Positions 46,689 through 55,062 of a stretch of 64,000 nt of DNA are shown here, one piece after another. Position numbers and translations under genes: made by a program. The notes beneath the pieces were generated by a model. That model had not been told where the DNA came from, did not search any database, and saw only the letters and a list, made by a program, of their open reading frames with translations. The DNA lies in contig NZ_LR882982.1 of the NCBI RefSeq assembly GCF_904831005.1, positions 3,224,001 to 3,288,000 of the forward strand. The letters are read 5' to 3'. Position 1 is the first letter of the stretch. Every line of letters starts with the position of its first letter. Origin of the DNA: Microbacterium hydrocarbonoxydans. GTDB taxonomy: Bacteria; Actinomycetota; Actinomycetes; Actinomycetales; Microbacteriaceae.

Positions 46689-47714
46689 TCACCGCATGTC
46701 GCGGATCGACTCCCGCACGACCACGGGCATCGGGATCAGCGTCGCCCCGAGGGGTCTCTCACCGAGCAGCATCTCGACCGCCGCCCGGCCCATGACGTCG
46801 TAGGGCAGTCGGGCCGTGGTCAGACCGGGTCGCTGGAAGCTCGCGAGCTCCTCGTCGTCGAACGATGCGACCGAGATGTCGTCGGGCACCCGGAGTCCCC
46901 GTTCGGCGATCGCCTGATACGCGCCGAAGGCCACGCCGTCGTTGCCGGCGAGGATCGCGGTGATCTCGGGATGCTCGTCCAGCATCCGCAGCGTCTCTTC
47001 GTACCCCACGTCCGGATTCCATTCGCGCACGTCGACCATGATCGGGTCTATCTCTGCCGCCGAGAACGCTGCCGCGATGCCCTCGAAGCGCAGGCCGATC
47101 GTCACGGAATGCCGAGGGGACGCCACGGCCCACGGGTTGTTGCCGATGACTCCGATGCGGCGATGCCCCGCGTCGATGAGAAGCTGCGCCATCGCGGTGC
47201 CCGCCGCCCGCTCATCGGGGAGGACCGACGGGTGCTCCGACGGGCTGGTGCCGTTGACGATCACGATCGGCACATCCTGCGGCGTCTCGGGAACATCGAT
47301 CATGCGGGCGCCGAGCAGGCCGATGAGGATTCCGTCGACGCGGCGGTCGATCATCTCCTGGATGCTGTCGGAGATCGTGTCGTCGTCGCCTTCGGTCTCA
47401 GCGATGAGCACGGTGTGGCCGTGCTCCTTCGCGGCAGCGAGGAGGCCGCGGATCATCTCCGACGCATAGCGCGTCACGGTGATCTGGTCGGAGATGAATC
47501 CGAGCGTCCTGGTCTTTCCGAGGCGCAGGCTCTGGGCTGCGGGGTTCGGTCGATAGCCGAGCTCTTCTGCCGCCGCGCGCACCCGGCGTGCGGCGTCGGC
47601 GGACAGCCGGGAACCCGGTCGGTCGTTCAGGATCATGCTGACGGCGGTCTTCGACATCCCCGAGCGTGCGGCGACGTCGGCGAGCGTGGGCCTGCGCTCG
47701 ACGTTCTTCGGCAT
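46689..47714 (-). CDS. LacI-family regulator of the fructan locus
   Basis: A 341-residue repressor with HTH TLADVAARSGMSKTAVSMIL, distinct from regulators A and B, hinge YRPNPAAQSLRLGKT and a sugar-binding effector domain (VASFDDEELASFQRPGLTT near the end). ATG at 47714 is chosen because GGAGGGAG lies upstream; an in-frame extension to 47792 would run through an operator copy. It is divergent from the ABC/GH32/kinase operon, its likely target; fructose, sucrose or a phosphate ester would be the natural inducer (inference). Confidence 0.88.
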   Translation of the reverse strand: MPKNVERRPTLADVAARSGMSKTAVSMILNDRPGSRLSADAARRVRAAAEELGYRPNPAAQSLRLGKTRTLGFISDQITVTRYASEMIRGLLAAAKEHGHTVLIAETEGDDDTISDSIQEMIDRRVDGILIGLLGARMIDVPETPQDVPIVIVNGTSPSEHPSVLPDERAAGTAMAQLLIDAGHRRIGVIGNNPWAVASPRHSVTIGLRFEGIAAAFSAAEIDPIMVDVREWNPDVGYEETLRMLDEHPEITAILAGNDGVAFGAYQAIAERGLRVPDDISVASFDDEELASFQRPGLTTARLPYDVMGRAAVEMLLGERPLGATLIPMPVVVRESIRDMR

Positions 47715-47782
47715 CGGCTGCTCCCTCCGGTCGCGTCGGATCCAGCTTAGAGAGGACTTGGGGCCTCCCCGGTATCTCGGAT

Positions 47783-47798
47783 GTTGAATCAATTTAGC
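47783..47798 (+). promoter_or_regulatory. Operator copy 1 of the fructan LacI regulator
   Basis: GTTGAATCAATTTAGC, one base different from copy 2 at 47842. The consensus GCTGAATCAATTTAGC is a near-palindrome in LacI style but with CA instead of CG at the centre. It lies upstream of the operon promoter and within the regulator's own leader. Confidence 0.65.
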
Positions 47799-47805
47799 AA
47801 ATCTG

Positions 47806-47835
47806 TTGCGACGCTCGGATAAGCGGTGCTACTGT
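47806..47835 (+). promoter_or_regulatory. Promoter of the fructan operon
   Basis: TTGCGA (47806-47811), 18 bp, TACTGT (47830-47835). The predicted start near 47842 falls at operator copy 2, so repressor would cover the start point. Confidence 0.5.
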
Positions 47836-47841
47836 CCTGTT

Positions 47842-47857
47842 GCTGAATCAATTTAGC
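47842..47857 (+). promoter_or_regulatory. Operator copy 2 of the fructan LacI regulator
   Basis: GCTGAATCAATTTAGC, centred 59 bp from copy 1 and flanking the promoter on its other side. Arms GCT-AAT / ATT-AGC are symmetric. Confidence 0.65.
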
Positions 47858-47958
47858 CTCCCCGGCCGACACAGATCCGACACGGACGACGTCGCCGAGA
47901 GCACCGCCGACGACGGCGGTGCGAACGCCGGGGGAGTGACGGACACAGGAGAGACATC

Positions 47959-49341
47959 GTGGTTGATCTCACTCGCCGAGCGCTGCTCGGCGCGATCGGA
48001 CTGGGCATCGTGGGCACGGTGGTCTCGTGGCCCCGCCTCACCGGTTCCGACATCCCCGGACGCGGAGGGGACACGCTCACCGTCGCGCTGTTCGGGACGC
48101 AGCAGGACGCCGTGGCGCGCCAGTCGCTGGTCGAGGGCTTCCAGCGCAAGCATCCGAAGACCGAGGTGCGCATCGTCGCGATCCAGGGTCAGGACTGGAG
48201 CGAGTACTTCGCCAAGATCCTGACCATGATCGCCGCCGGCACGCCGCCCGATGTCGTCACCGTCGCGACCGAGGGATCGCAGCTCTTCGCCTCGCGGCTC
48301 GCGCATCCTCTCGACGACTACGTGCGGCGCGATGCGAGCGAGATGCAGGAGTACTTCGACGACGTGCATCCGTCGCTCATCGAGTCGTTCATGTACCAGG
48401 GGAGCCTCTTCCAGCTGCCCGACAACTTCAACGCGGCGAACGTGTTCTACAACACCCAGGCGCTGGAGCGCGCGGGGCTGGAGCGGCCCGCCGACGACTG
48501 GACCCTCGAGGACTTCCTCTCGACCGCGCGAGCGATGAAGCAGAGCGCCTCGGGTCAGTTCCTCCCGTACTTCTGGAACAACCGCCTGTGGGGCGGGGCC
48601 GTGCCGTGGCTCTACGTCAACAACACCAGCTTCCTCCGTGAGGAGAAGGCGCCGGGCGGTGACTGGTTCTGGAACCGCTTCTATCCGGGAGAGTCCGGGC
48701 GCAGCGGAGGCTACATCTGGCAGGAGGCCGACGCGCTGAACGATCGGGCGGTCGAGAGCTTCTCGGTGCTGCAGAGCATGGTCTCGGAAGGGCTCGCTGC
48801 GAACCCCGCCCAGGGCGGCGGCAACGAGCTGGTCTCTCTGTTCTCATCGGGGTCGGTCGGCATGACTCCCGCCGGCGGATTCTGGGTGCAGGGCCTCGCC
48901 GAGGCAGGTGTGGCGAACGATGCATACGACGTGACCTACTTCCCGCGGATGTCGGGTCAGCGGCACCAGTTCGGCGCCGGCGGGTACGCGATCATGGAGA
49001 CCTCATCGCGCAAGGACGAGGCCTGGGAGTGGCTCAAGTACTGCGTCTCTCTCGACGGCATGCGCATCGCGCACCCGAAGCCCGATTCCTCGTCGCCGCG
49101 GCGCTCGCTCAACACCGAGCTCTACGGGGCCGGGGTCGGCCCCGCGCACTGGGATGTCTTCTACGACACTCTCGAGAAGTTCCCCGACACCGGCCCGATG
49201 CCGGCGCCGCCGCAGCAGGCCGCCGTCGAATCGGCCCTGATCAAGAACGTGGTCTCGACGATCACGAACGGCCCCTCGGGCGTGCGGCGCGGTCTCGAGA
49301 CCATGCAGCGCGATCTCGAACTCGCACTGGGAGGACGCTGA
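47959..49341 (+). CDS. ABC sugar-binding protein (SBP family 1)
   Basis: A 460-residue extracytoplasmic binding protein of the maltose/multiple-sugar class. The N-terminus has twin arginines in DLTRRALLGAIGLGIVGTVV, resembling a Tat signal, and no lipobox cysteine, unusual for a Gram-positive binding protein. The body has FQRKHPKTEVRIVAIQGQDW, TPPDVVTVATEG and ETSSRKDEAWEWLKY, typical of the family. GGAGAG precedes the GTG start. Followed directly by two permeases and GH32, it probably binds sucrose or fructo-oligosaccharides. Confidence 0.88.
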   Translation: MVDLTRRALLGAIGLGIVGTVVSWPRLTGSDIPGRGGDTLTVALFGTQQDAVARQSLVEGFQRKHPKTEVRIVAIQGQDWSEYFAKILTMIAAGTPPDVVTVATEGSQLFASRLAHPLDDYVRRDASEMQEYFDDVHPSLIESFMYQGSLFQLPDNFNAANVFYNTQALERAGLERPADDWTLEDFLSTARAMKQSASGQFLPYFWNNRLWGGAVPWLYVNNTSFLREEKAPGGDWFWNRFYPGESGRSGGYIWQEADALNDRAVESFSVLQSMVSEGLAANPAQGGGNELVSLFSSGSVGMTPAGGFWVQGLAEAGVANDAYDVTYFPRMSGQRHQFGAGGYAIMETSSRKDEAWEWLKYCVSLDGMRIAHPKPDSSSPRRSLNTELYGAGVGPAHWDVFYDTLEKFPDTGPMPAPPQQAAVESALIKNVVSTITNGPSGVRRGLETMQRDLELALGGR

Positions 49342-50279
49342 TGTCCACGAGCAGCACACAGACCGTCACGATCCCCGCGGCGGTGCGCACGCAGACCGGC
49401 ACGGCGGCGCGGTCGGGGAGGTTCTTCGTCTGGATCTTCCTCGCGCCGACCCTGATCGGCCTCGGGCTCTTCAATCTGCTTCCGATCGTCGGCTCTTTCG
49501 TGCTCGCGTTCTTCCGGTGGGACATCATCTCGGCGCCGGAGTTCGTGGGTCTCGACAACTTCGTCGATCTCGCGACCAACCCCACGGTGAGCGTGTCGTT
49601 CCTCAACACGATCGGCTTCGTGGTCGTCGCGGTGTTCCTGCAGCTCGCGGTCGCGCTGGCCCTGGCGATCCTCGTGCAGTCGAAGATGCCGACGTGGCTG
49701 CGCAGCTTCTTCCGATCCGCCCTGTTCTTCCCGCTCATCCTGTCGGCCGCCTCGGTGTCGCTGATCATGGCCTACCTGTTCAATCAGGAGTTCGGCCTCG
49801 TGAATCAGACGCTCAACCTGATCGGCATCGCCGACGTGGGCTGGCTGACCACGGGGCTGGGCGCCAAGGTGGTCGTGCTGCTGGTGTACCTGTGGCAGAA
49901 CTTCGGCTTCACGTTCCTGCTGTTCATCGGCGGCCTGGCGGCGATCCCCGGCGAGGTCTATGAGGCGTCGTCGCTCGACGGGGCGACCGGCTGGAGCCAG
50001 TTCCGACTCATCACGCTGCCGCTGATCAGCCCCACGATGCTCGTCGCCTCGGTGATGGCCATCATCAACGCGCTGCAGATCTTCGACCAGCCGTGGGTGC
50101 TGACCCGCGGCGGCCCGGGGGATGAGACGAGGACGGCGGTCATGGTGATCTACGAATCCGCCTTCCGGCAGCTCGACTTCGGCGGAGCATCCGCGATCGG
50201 CATCGTGCTCACGCTGCTGATCATGCTCGTCACCGCCATCCAATTCCGGCTGAGCCGCCGATTCGTCTTCTACGGGTGA
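49341..50279 (+). CDS. ABC sugar permease, MalF type
   Basis: A 312-residue membrane protein with six helices. FFVWIFLAPTLIGLGLFNLLPIV opens the membrane part, and EVYEASSLDGATGWSQFRLITLPLI is the EAA coupling loop. TRGGPGDETRT near the end is typical of MalF-type permeases. ATG at 49341 shares one base with the binding-protein stop (TGATG), and GGGAGGA lies within that gene's end. It pairs with the next gene. Confidence 0.92.
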   Translation: MSTSSTQTVTIPAAVRTQTGTAARSGRFFVWIFLAPTLIGLGLFNLLPIVGSFVLAFFRWDIISAPEFVGLDNFVDLATNPTVSVSFLNTIGFVVVAVFLQLAVALALAILVQSKMPTWLRSFFRSALFFPLILSAASVSLIMAYLFNQEFGLVNQTLNLIGIADVGWLTTGLGAKVVVLLVYLWQNFGFTFLLFIGGLAAIPGEVYEASSLDGATGWSQFRLITLPLISPTMLVASVMAIINALQIFDQPWVLTRGGPGDETRTAVMVIYESAFRQLDFGGASAIGIVLTLLIMLVTAIQFRLSRRFVFYG

Positions 50280-50286
50280 GGCAATC

Positions 50287-51180
50287 ATGACCACGACAAC
50301 GACCACCGCTCCGGCTGCTCCCTCGCGGGCCACGCCGCCTTCCGCCGCCCCGCAGACGCAGCCGTCGAGGCGGTCGTGGATGTACGGCCTCGGCACCGGC
50401 GCCAAGTACTTCATCCTGGCGCTCGCCGCCTTCCTGACCCTCGGGCCGGTGGTGTGGACGCTGTTCACAGCCCTCACCCCGACCGACAGCGTGACGCAGC
50501 AGGTCAGCCCGGGCTTCGGAGCCTTCGTCGACGTGTTCGCCCGCATCCCGGTGTGGCTGTATGCCTGGAACAGCGCCCTCGTCGTGCTGCTGGTGGCGGC
50601 CGGGCAAATGCTCTCGGCGGCGATGGCGGGCTACGTGTTCGCGAAGTTCGAGTTCCGCAGCAAGAAGATCCTGTTCGCGCTGGTGCTGGCGACCATGATG
50701 GTGCCCCTGCAGGTCACGATCGTCCCCGTGTTCATGCTGGTGCGTGGAATGGGCCTCGCCGACACGCTGCTCGCGCTGATCGTGCCGGCGCTCCCCACCG
50801 CATTCGGCACGTTCCTGATGCGGCAGTACTTCCTCGGCATCCCGGCCGAACTCGGAGAGGCGGCGCAGCTCGACGGCGCCGGTCCCTGGCGCACGTTCTT
50901 CCGCGTGTATCTGCCGCTCGCCACTCCGGCGCTCGCGATCGTCGGCATCCTGGCGTTCAACTACCACTGGAACGAGTTCTTCCGACCTCTCATCATGACC
51001 ATCAGCGAGCAGAACTTCACGCTGCCACTGGGCCTCGTGACGCTGCAGGGCAACCTCGGCACCGGCAGCATCTCGACCGTGCTGGCGGGCGTGATCCTCT
51101 CGATGATCCCCGCGCTGCTGGTCTTCTTCTTCGGCCAGAAGCCGCTGCGCGAGGGTCTCACGGCCGGCGTCGGCAAATAA
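50287..51180 (+). CDS. ABC sugar permease, MalG type
   Basis: A 297-residue partner permease with six helices. AKYFILALAAFLTLGPVVWTLFTALTP, the EAA loop ELGEAAQLDGAGPWRTFFRVYLPLA and the end LVFFFGQKPLREGLTAGVGK are characteristic of MalG. No ATPase gene lies in this operon, so an MsiK/UgpC-type shared ATPase encoded elsewhere must energise it, as is common in actinobacteria. Confidence 0.92.
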   Translation: MTTTTTTAPAAPSRATPPSAAPQTQPSRRSWMYGLGTGAKYFILALAAFLTLGPVVWTLFTALTPTDSVTQQVSPGFGAFVDVFARIPVWLYAWNSALVVLLVAAGQMLSAAMAGYVFAKFEFRSKKILFALVLATMMVPLQVTIVPVFMLVRGMGLADTLLALIVPALPTAFGTFLMRQYFLGIPAELGEAAQLDGAGPWRTFFRVYLPLATPALAIVGILAFNYHWNEFFRPLIMTISEQNFTLPLGLVTLQGNLGTGSISTVLAGVILSMIPALLVFFFGQKPLREGLTAGVGK

Positions 51181-51249
51181 GCCGCCTTGCCGCTGCGCAC
51201 CACCTGTCCCGTCGACCTTCCCCCGCTTCACAGAAAGACCTCAGCACCG

Positions 51250-52803
51250 GTGACTTCCACTGACCTCCTTCCCGTCCGCACCACGCACCCTCGCCTGCAC
51301 TTCGCTCCGCGGCAGAACTGGATGAACGATCCGAACGGCCTGGTCTTCCACGACGGCCTGTACCACCTCTACTTCCAGTACAACCCGCTCGGGTCCGGTC
51401 ACGGGAACATCAGCTGGGGTCACGCGACCAGCCCTGATCTGACGCGGTGGACCGAGCACGCGCCCGCGATCCTCTGGGACGACGACGCGCAGATCTTCTC
51501 AGGATCGGTCGTGGTCGACCACGGCAACACCTCGGGCCTGGGCACCGAGGCGGCGCCGGCCCTCGTGGCGCTCTACACCGCCGCGGCGCCGGAGCACCAG
51601 GCTCAGAGCCTCGCCTACAGCGTCGACGGCGGATACACGTGGACGAAGTACGCCGGGAATCCGGTGCTCGACCGCGGCACGAGCGACTTCCGCGACCCGA
51701 AGGTGTTCCGCTACGACGACGGTCACGAGGCCTACTGGGTGATGGTGGCTGTCGAGGCACAGGACAGGCAGGTGCTGTTCCACCGATCCGACGACCTCAT
51801 GACCTGGGAGTTCCTGTCGTCTTACGGCCCCGCGGGTCCGGTCGGGGGCGTCTGGGAATGCCCCGACATGTTCCCGCTCGCTGTCGATGGAGACGACGAC
51901 GACGTGCGCTGGGTGCTGCTGATCAGCATGAACCCGGGAGGCATCGCCGGTGGATCGGGGACGCACTACGTCGTCGGGGAGTTCGACGGGGTCTCGTTCA
52001 CACCGGATGCGCCGCACGCGGCCCCCGACGCCGACGGCGGCTGGTCGGTGCCACCGCGTGCCGAGCTGGAGCAGTACGGCTGGATCGACTTCGGTCCCGA
52101 CTGCTACGCGGGGGTGACCTTCGACGGACTCGGGAGAGGCGAGCGCACGCTGATCGCATGGATGGACAACTGGGAATACGCACGCGAGATGCCGGCTGAT
52201 CGATCCGCTCCGCAGCGCAGTGGCATGACTCTGCCGCGCCGCCTCTCGTTGACTCGCCGACCCGACGGCAGCGTGCGACTGCGACAGCAGCCCTCCGCGA
52301 CGTTCGACGGTCACGAGGAGTCGGTGCGGTTCGGTCGGCTGGATGCTGCCACCGCGGTCGACGCACGCGATGCGGGAGCGATCCGCCTGCGCGTGCAGGC
52401 ATCGGTCGGCGACGCCCGCGGACTCGAGCTCCGCCTCGAGGCCGCGGAGGCAGCGGGGGGTGAAGCGGGCGTCGGAACCACCGAGCGGGATCGCGCCGTC
52501 GTGGTGATCCGGTACGACCGGATGCGTGGACGCGTCGAGCTCGACCGCTCGGCCCGTGCGAGCGACCTGCCCGCCGCCTTCGCGCAGGGCCAGTCGATGC
52601 CGGTCGACCCGGCAGGCCGGATCGAGTGGGAGGTCTGGGTCGACTCCCTCAATGCAGAGGTCTCGTCGGTCGAGCTGTTCGCAGAAGGCGGCGAACGCGT
52701 GATGACCGCGCTCGTGCCGGCATGGCCGGGTGGCTCGATCGTGCTGAGCCCGCTCGACGGCATCGTGGCCGATGCGACGCTCGGCATCGTGAGCGCACGG
52801 TGA
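51250..52803 (+). CDS. GH32 beta-fructofuranosidase (levanase/inulinase/sucrase)
   Basis: A 517-residue enzyme: five-bladed propeller with nucleophile D27 in WMNDPNG, transition-state stabiliser D149 in FRDPKVF and acid/base E203 in WECPDMF, then a C-terminal beta-sandwich (about 345-517). No signal peptide, so sucrose or short fructans are cut inside the cell. GTG at 51250 is chosen as the start nearest the conserved N-terminus (HPRLHFAPRQNW); an ATG is not available. The kinase gene overlaps its stop. Confidence 0.9.
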   Translation: MTSTDLLPVRTTHPRLHFAPRQNWMNDPNGLVFHDGLYHLYFQYNPLGSGHGNISWGHATSPDLTRWTEHAPAILWDDDAQIFSGSVVVDHGNTSGLGTEAAPALVALYTAAAPEHQAQSLAYSVDGGYTWTKYAGNPVLDRGTSDFRDPKVFRYDDGHEAYWVMVAVEAQDRQVLFHRSDDLMTWEFLSSYGPAGPVGGVWECPDMFPLAVDGDDDDVRWVLLISMNPGGIAGGSGTHYVVGEFDGVSFTPDAPHAAPDADGGWSVPPRAELEQYGWIDFGPDCYAGVTFDGLGRGERTLIAWMDNWEYAREMPADRSAPQRSGMTLPRRLSLTRRPDGSVRLRQQPSATFDGHEESVRFGRLDAATAVDARDAGAIRLRVQASVGDARGLELRLEAAEAAGGEAGVGTTERDRAVVVIRYDRMRGRVELDRSARASDLPAAFAQGQSMPVDPAGRIEWEVWVDSLNAEVSSVELFAEGGERVMTALVPAWPGGSIVLSPLDGIVADATLGIVSAR

Positions 52804-53750
52804 CGGGCATGCGCATGCTGGTCGTCGGCGAGGCGCTCGTCGACATCGTCGACGGGCACGCGCATCCCGGCGGGTCTCCCATGAACGTCGCGGTGGGGCT
52901 CTCCCGCCTCGGACTCGCGACCACGCTGCTTGCGAGGATCGGCGACGACGAGCACGGTCGGATGCTCGAGAGGCATCTGACGGGGGAGGGGGTGCGGCTC
53001 GCACGGGGCACCGTCGTCTCCGGCGCCCGCACGTCGCGCGCAGTGGCGACGCTTGATGCCGAGGGTGTCGCGACGTACGACTTCGACCTCGATTGGCAGC
53101 TGCCTGACGCGCTGGCCGCCTCGCCGGGCGACGAGCTCGACGACGTCGATCTCGTGCACGTGGGGTCTCTGGGCGCGGTGCTCGAGCCGGGGGCCGAGGT
53201 GGTCAGAGCGCTCGTGCGCGCGGCCCCCGCCTCTGCGCTGCGCACGTACGACCCGAACGTCAGAGTGCAGCTGATGGGCCCCCGAGCCGTTGCCGTGGTG
53301 CGGGTGGAGGAGATCATGCGCGCCTCCCATGTCGTGAAGCTGAGTGACGCCGACGCCGCATACCTGTATCCCGAGCTCGACGTCGAGGCCGTGTTGCAGC
53401 GCATCCTCGCCCTCGGGCCGCGGCTCGCCGTGGTCACGCGCGGCCCCGAGGGGTGCCTGGCTGCACGGGCGCGCGATCCGCAGCCCCTCGTCGGGCGAGC
53501 GGTCGCGGTCGACGTCGTCGACACGATCGGCGCCGGCGACGCCTTCATGTCGGGGCTGCTGTTCGGCCTCGTCAGCACGGGCGCCGCGACCGCGCTCGCC
53601 GCGGAGACCGACACGGAGACGGATACGGCCACGCCCGGCGAGCGTTCGCGCGACCGCATCCAGAGATCGATCGACCTGGCGCTCGCGAGCGCGGCCGTCG
53701 CGGTCTCGCGCGCCGGGGCGTCGCCGCCCTATCCGCACGACCTCAGCTGA
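52800..53750 (+). CDS. PfkB-family carbohydrate kinase, probable fructokinase
   Basis: A 316-residue ribokinase-fold kinase. LVVGEALVDIVDG begins the fold, HPGGSPMNVAVGLSRLG is the sugar-site motif and DTIGAGDAFMSGLL is the PfkB signature with the catalytic Asp. Coupling to GH32 by a GTGA overlap supports fructose as substrate. KDG kinase is also PfkB-type and is missing from the glucuronate genes, but the operon argues against that role. ATGs at 52809 and 52815 are alternative starts. Its end overlaps the convergent antiporter gene by 8 bp. Confidence 0.85.
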   Translation: MTGMRMLVVGEALVDIVDGHAHPGGSPMNVAVGLSRLGLATTLLARIGDDEHGRMLERHLTGEGVRLARGTVVSGARTSRAVATLDAEGVATYDFDLDWQLPDALAASPGDELDDVDLVHVGSLGAVLEPGAEVVRALVRAAPASALRTYDPNVRVQLMGPRAVAVVRVEEIMRASHVVKLSDADAAYLYPELDVEAVLQRILALGPRLAVVTRGPEGCLAARARDPQPLVGRAVAVDVVDTIGAGDAFMSGLLFGLVSTGAATALAAETDTETDTATPGERSRDRIQRSIDLALASAAVAVSRAGASPPYPHDLS

Positions 53751-54894
53751 ACAGGATCAGCACGTACGCCGCAAAGGTCACCAGGTGAGCCGCACCGTGC
53801 ATCGCCGTCACCCGCTTGGCGCCGAACGTCGTCACCGACAGCAGCAGCGTCACGCCGAGCATCAGCAGGTTCGCGGGGGATTCGGCGAGGATCACGGTCT
53901 GCCCGGTGAGCATCCCGATGATCAGCACTGCGGGGATCGTGAGCCCCACGGTCGAGACGAGGGCGCCGTGGCAGAGGTTGTTCACGCGCTGCGCCTCGCC
54001 GCCCAGAGCCGCACGCACCGACGTGATCGACTCGGGGAGGAACACGATCATGGCGATCAGCACGCCGGCGAGGGCGGGTGGAGCACCGAGGCGCCCGAGT
54101 CCGTCGTCGAGCAGAGCTGCCATGTCGTGCGAGAGCAGCACGATCGGCACGACGGTGATCACGAGCAGCGCGAGCCGGACGACGATCTCGCGGCGGTTCT
54201 CGCCCAGCACCGCGACGATGCCGCCCGATGATCCGCTGGTCTCGTGCTCGGCAGCACGCTCGTGCAGGCGGGGATCGACCTCGGTGAAGTCCGAGGCCTG
54301 AGACCCCATCTGCCGATACAGGAAGAACGCGTACAGGCCGAGGGTCAGGATGATGATCGGGAGCGCCTGCCCGGGCGTGTACGAACCCGCGTCGCCGATC
54401 AGGGCGGGCAGCGCGAACGCCATCGCACCGAGCACGATGAGCATGGCGAGGTAGGCCGAGGTGCCGGTGCGGTTGTGGGCCATACCGCCGCGGCGCAGAC
54501 CGCCGAGCAGCAGGCAGAGGCCGATCACCAGGTTGAGGATGATCATCGCGACGGCCATGACCGAGTCGCGGGCGATCGTCGCATGCTCGCCGGGCCCGAG
54601 CATGACCGCCGAGATCAGGATGACCTCGATCAGCACGATCGAGAGAGTCAGCACCAGCGATCCGTAAGGATCGCCGAGCTTATGGGCCAGTGCTTCGGCC
54701 TGCTTCACGACCCCGAAGGCGCACGCGATGATCACGGCGATGATGCCGGCCAGTGCGATGATCAGCGTCGGCGCGGGAGCAGGCGCCGCGATCACGGGGT
54801 GGATCAGCAGCAGCACGCCGAAGGCGCCCCAGCCGAGGACGATCCGTCCGACATCGCCGGCGCCCACCAGGCGGGTCGGTGTGGTCTGAGACAT
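53743..54894 (-). CDS. Ca2+/H+ (cation/proton) antiporter, ChaA/CaX type
   Basis: A 383-residue membrane protein with about 11 helices in two halves. Each half carries the CaX acidic motif: SLVLTLSIVLIEVILIS in the first and GVLIAMIVFLPESITSVRAA in the second, with transport glutamates. The central acidic loop is EVDPRLHERAAEHE. It exports Ca2+ (or Na+/K+) in exchange for protons. ATG at 54894 is set by GAAGGAG at good spacing; an upstream in-frame ATG has no such site. Confidence 0.88.
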   Translation of the reverse strand: MSQTTPTRLVGAGDVGRIVLGWGAFGVLLLIHPVIAAPAPAPTLIIALAGIIAVIIACAFGVVKQAEALAHKLGDPYGSLVLTLSIVLIEVILISAVMLGPGEHATIARDSVMAVAMIILNLVIGLCLLLGGLRRGGMAHNRTGTSAYLAMLIVLGAMAFALPALIGDAGSYTPGQALPIIILTLGLYAFFLYRQMGSQASDFTEVDPRLHERAAEHETSGSSGGIVAVLGENRREIVVRLALLVITVVPIVLLSHDMAALLDDGLGRLGAPPALAGVLIAMIVFLPESITSVRAALGGEAQRVNNLCHGALVSTVGLTIPAVLIIGMLTGQTVILAESPANLLMLGVTLLLSVTTFGAKRVTAMHGAAHLVTFAAYVLILFS

Positions 54895-55008
54895 CTGCAG
54901 CTCCTTCGAGGCGGGGCCGTCCCCGATGCGAGAGGCGCCCGGGTCGTCCCGGCCGCGGTGCTGTGTCAGCGTCCTGCCTCGATGGTACGCGAGCGGCGTG
55001 CCCGGCAC

Positions 55009-55036
55009 CTGATCAGCAGCAGATCAGCGGCTGATC
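55009..55036 (-). repeat. Iterated GATCAGC palindromes between exporter and antiporter genes
   Basis: CTGATC...GATCAG (6-bp stem, 7-nt loop) overlaps GATCAGC g GCTGATC (7-bp arms). It lies 27 bp after the ThrE-type gene and 115 bp before the antiporter on the same strand; a terminator or operator role is possible. Confidence 0.4.
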
Positions 55037-55062
55037 ACGCGCTGTGCACCGTTCGCGCGCCC

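Noticed and set aside
47840..47958. Short frame in the fructan operon leader
   Set aside because: No ribosome binding site or homology, and it begins inside operator copy 2.
52800..53750. KDG kinase for the glucuronate pathway
   Set aside because: PfkB family fits, but the gene is coupled to GH32 under a different LacI operator; fructokinase is more likely.
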